From the NCBI GenBank assembly GCA_031581485.1, contig JAVLBA010000005.1, positions 1 through 64,000 on the forward strand: a stretch of 64,000 nucleotides of DNA. Direction: 5' to 3'. Each line of letters begins with the position of its first letter. Position 1 is the stretch's first letter. This DNA is from BM506 sp031581485. GTDB taxonomy: Bacteria > Desulfobacterota > Desulfobulbia > Desulfobulbales > SURF-16. This document shows, in pieces, positions 62,265 to 64,000 of this stretch. The translations under genes and the position numbers were made by a program. The notes under the pieces were generated by a model, which worked only from the letters and a program-made list of their open reading frames with translations, made no database searches and was not told where the DNA came from.

Positions 62265-64000
62265 TTGGAGCGCAAAGGAAAATTAGGAAAGCTTTTGCTG
62301 GAGCGGGAAGTCATCTCGCAAGAACAGCTTGATGACGCCCTTGCCCAACAGGGTGAACTGGGGCTGCCCCTTGGTGAGACCCTGATCCGCCTGGATTACA
62401 TAAATGAAAATCAACTGCTTGATTTCCTCAGCCGGCAGCTCAAGGTCGATTTCATAAATCTCTCCGAAAATGATTACCAGGTGATCGACCGGTCGCTGAT
62501 CAATCTCCTTACCCGGGATCTCTGCAGGCGCTACCAGATCCTGCCCCTCTTCCTTTTTGAAATCGACGACACCAGGCAGCTTACTCTTGCCATGACCGAT
62601 CCCCTCGACGCGGATGCCGTTCATGAGGTGGAGAACAAAACCGACTGCCTGGTTACTCCGGTCCTGACCATTTCCTCGGACCTGGAGGAGGGTATCGAGA
62701 GGCTGTTCGGGGGCGGTTTCTTCCCGTCGCGGTTCGGCGCTGAAACCCGGCCGCTGATCGAGGAAAACCGGGTGTTGTTCATGAACCGGCTGCTTGCCCA
62801 GGCCATCCAGCTCTACGCAAGCGACATCCACGTCGAGCCCCATACCAGGGAAGCGCATATCCGCTACCGGATCGACGGAGTGCTCCATCTGATGCAGACT
62901 ATACCCCTGGAGACGATGCCGCCCCTCATCACCCTGCTGAAGATCATGGGCAGTCAACATCATACTACCATGCGGCTGGATAAGAAAAACATCCCCCACG
63001 AGGGTTCCTTTGCCAGAATTATCGGGGGGCATGCCGTCGACTTTCGGGTCAGCACTTTTCCGACCATCCACGGGGAAAAGGCGGCGGTGCGGATCCTGGA
63101 TAAAAACAGCCGGGTCGCGATCAGCACCACCGCGGATCTGGAGATGGCGCCGAAAACCTTGCGCATTTTTCTGAGCTGCATCAGACAGGCGAGCGGCATC
63201 GTCATTGCCACCGGCCCCACCGGCAGCGGCAAGACCACCACCCTCCATGCCGCAATCAACGAGATCAACGATGTGGGACTGAATATCGTGACCATTGAAG
63301 ACCCGGTCGAATACCATGCCGCTGATTTCGTCAACCAGAGCACCCTCCTGCCCCAGGCCGGCTTTACCTACCCCCTGGCCATGCACGCGGTGTTGCGCCA
63401 AGATCCCGATGTGATTCTGGTCGGCGAGGTCAGGGATCTGGAAACGGCCCGGGTGGTGATCCAGGCCGCCTTGACCGGCCACCTGGTTTTGACCACCATG
63501 CATACCGATGATGCGGCCGGGGCGGTGGTAAGGCTGGTGGATCTCGGTATCGAGGAGTTCCTGGTCTCGTCGACGGTGGTCTCCTCCATCAACCAGCGGC
63601 TGGTCAGAAAGAATTGCCCGGACTGCTCGAAAAAATACACCCCCGGGCGGGAAGAGCTGGAGGATATCGGCATCGATGCCGGGGTGGCCGAGGAGATCGT
63701 CAAGGACAGGATCCTCTACAATATCCGCAAGGGCAAAGGCTGTCAGCAATGCCGGCACACCGGCTACCGGGGCCGGCACGGTGTGTATGAGTTTCTCTCG
63801 GTAAACCCGCCGATCAAAAAGATGATCCGGGACAAGGTCACCTCCGACGTCATTTCCTCCACGGCCAGGGAGCTGCAGGATATCAATATGCTCTTCGAGG
63901 ACGGCCTGCGGCTGGTCCTCTCCGGGATAACCACCTTCGATGAGCTGCGCCGCATTCCCAGGGGAGATTATTCCTTGAAAAGCCCTGCCGGGATCTTCAA
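62265..64000 (+). CDS. PilB/GspE-type secretion ATPase, 5' part
   Basis: Starts at TTG 62265 preceded by AAGGAGTGGAAAA, then ERKGKLGKLLLEREVISQEQ, the N-terminal domain of MshE/GspE-like ATPases. It runs off the right edge after about 578 residues without a stop. Catalytic marks: GPTGSGKTTTLHAAINE, TIEDPVEYHAADFVNQ, LRQDPDVILVGEVRD (Asp and His boxes), and the zinc site CPDCSKKY...CQQCRHTGYRG. It would power type IV pilus or type II secretion assembly. The start codon TTG explains why start-codon-only searches miss it. Confidence 0.9.
   Translation, partial: MERKGKLGKLLLEREVISQEQLDDALAQQGELGLPLGETLIRLDYINENQLLDFLSRQLKVDFINLSENDYQVIDRSLINLLTRDLCRRYQILPLFLFEIDDTRQLTLAMTDPLDADAVHEVENKTDCLVTPVLTISSDLEEGIERLFGGGFFPSRFGAETRPLIEENRVLFMNRLLAQAIQLYASDIHVEPHTREAHIRYRIDGVLHLMQTIPLETMPPLITLLKIMGSQHHTTMRLDKKNIPHEGSFARIIGGHAVDFRVSTFPTIHGEKAAVRILDKNSRVAISTTADLEMAPKTLRIFLSCIRQASGIVIATGPTGSGKTTTLHAAINEINDVGLNIVTIEDPVEYHAADFVNQSTLLPQAGFTYPLAMHAVLRQDPDVILVGEVRDLETARVVIQAALTGHLVLTTMHTDDAAGAVVRLVDLGIEEFLVSSTVVSSINQRLVRKNCPDCSKKYTPGREELEDIGIDAGVAEEIVKDRILYNIRKGKGCQQCRHTGYRGRHGVYEFLSVNPPIKKMIRDKVTSDVISSTARELQDINMLFEDGLRLVLSGITTFDELRRIPRGDYSLKSPAGIF

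Noticed and set aside
1..64000. tRNA, rRNA, CRISPR or mobile element
   Set aside because: No cloverleaf-like or rRNA-like stretch, no regularly spaced repeats, and no transposase or integrase motifs were seen in gaps or frames; a tRNAscan/CRISPR finder would confirm.

Overview
The window looks like chromosomal DNA from a GC-rich, anaerobic or microaerophilic Gram-negative bacterium, most probably a member of the Desulfobulbales/Desulfobacterota. This is inferred from gene content: two in-frame UGA (selenocysteine) genes, a formate dehydrogenase with AsrA/HydB- and AsrB/HydG-like partners, rubrerythrin, small clostridial-type ferredoxins, a sigma-54 activator and a bifunctional PFK-2/FBPase-2. 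I see no rRNA, tRNA, CRISPR array, insertion sequence or phage module.

Layout. 0-7.7 kb: a 40-aa microprotein, a PilZ-PAS-PAS sigma-54 activator, a DUF3108 protein with a lipoprotein, and a CbbQ/CbbO-type MoxR-VWA pair. 7.8-19.6 kb: alanine dehydrogenase, a UGA-encoded selenoprotein peroxiredoxin, a DsrE-like protein, Fe-dependent alcohol dehydrogenase, a beta-hydroxyacid dehydrogenase, an MFS transporter, an ankyrin-repeat relic, rubrerythrin, a second copy of the microprotein, a ChaN-PDZ lipoprotein, a phosphodiesterase, and an RNase D-like/VF530 pair. 19.6-30.3 kb: DUF504, CvfB, GNAT, DUF6178, TopB behind a leader terminator, FtsH, a stand-alone Lrp/AsnC ligand domain, and an ADP-ribosylglycohydrolase next to an unknown protein. 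30.4-35.9 kb: a copper/redox block (CopA, CopB, two tandem ferredoxins, a cytochrome-like membrane protein, a cupredoxin). 36-48.1 kb: one long leftward run, glgE, treS-maltokinase fusion, glgB, malQ, MFS, mgtE, forming the GlgE route of alpha-glucan synthesis. 48.6-55 kb: Cfa, an ABC-F ATPase, PFK-2/FBPase-2, a PP2C phosphatase and two small proteins. 55.3-61.3 kb: a four-gene leftward operon for a selenocysteine formate dehydrogenase, an Fe-S subunit, an FAD/NAD subunit and a 2Fe-2S/ASKHA ATPase. 61.8-64 kb: a membrane protein and the start of a PilB/GspE ATPase that runs off the end.

How the genes fit together. Two themes recur. One is carbon storage: the GlgE operon makes branched alpha-glucan from trehalose/maltose, and PFK-2/FBPase-2 nearby could set the glycolysis/gluconeogenesis balance. 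The other is redox and oxygen/metal stress: Sec-peroxiredoxin, rubrerythrin, DsrE-like protein, copper oxidase, cupredoxin and ferredoxins. The two selenoproteins each have a hairpin with a GGUC apical loop just after the UGA, so a conventional annotation would split or truncate both. The most unusual items are the two diverged microproteins at opposite ends of the first 15 kb, the ASKHA activator inside a formate dehydrogenase operon, a ferredoxin pair where the second copy lost a cluster cysteine, and an intrinsic terminator in the topB leader.
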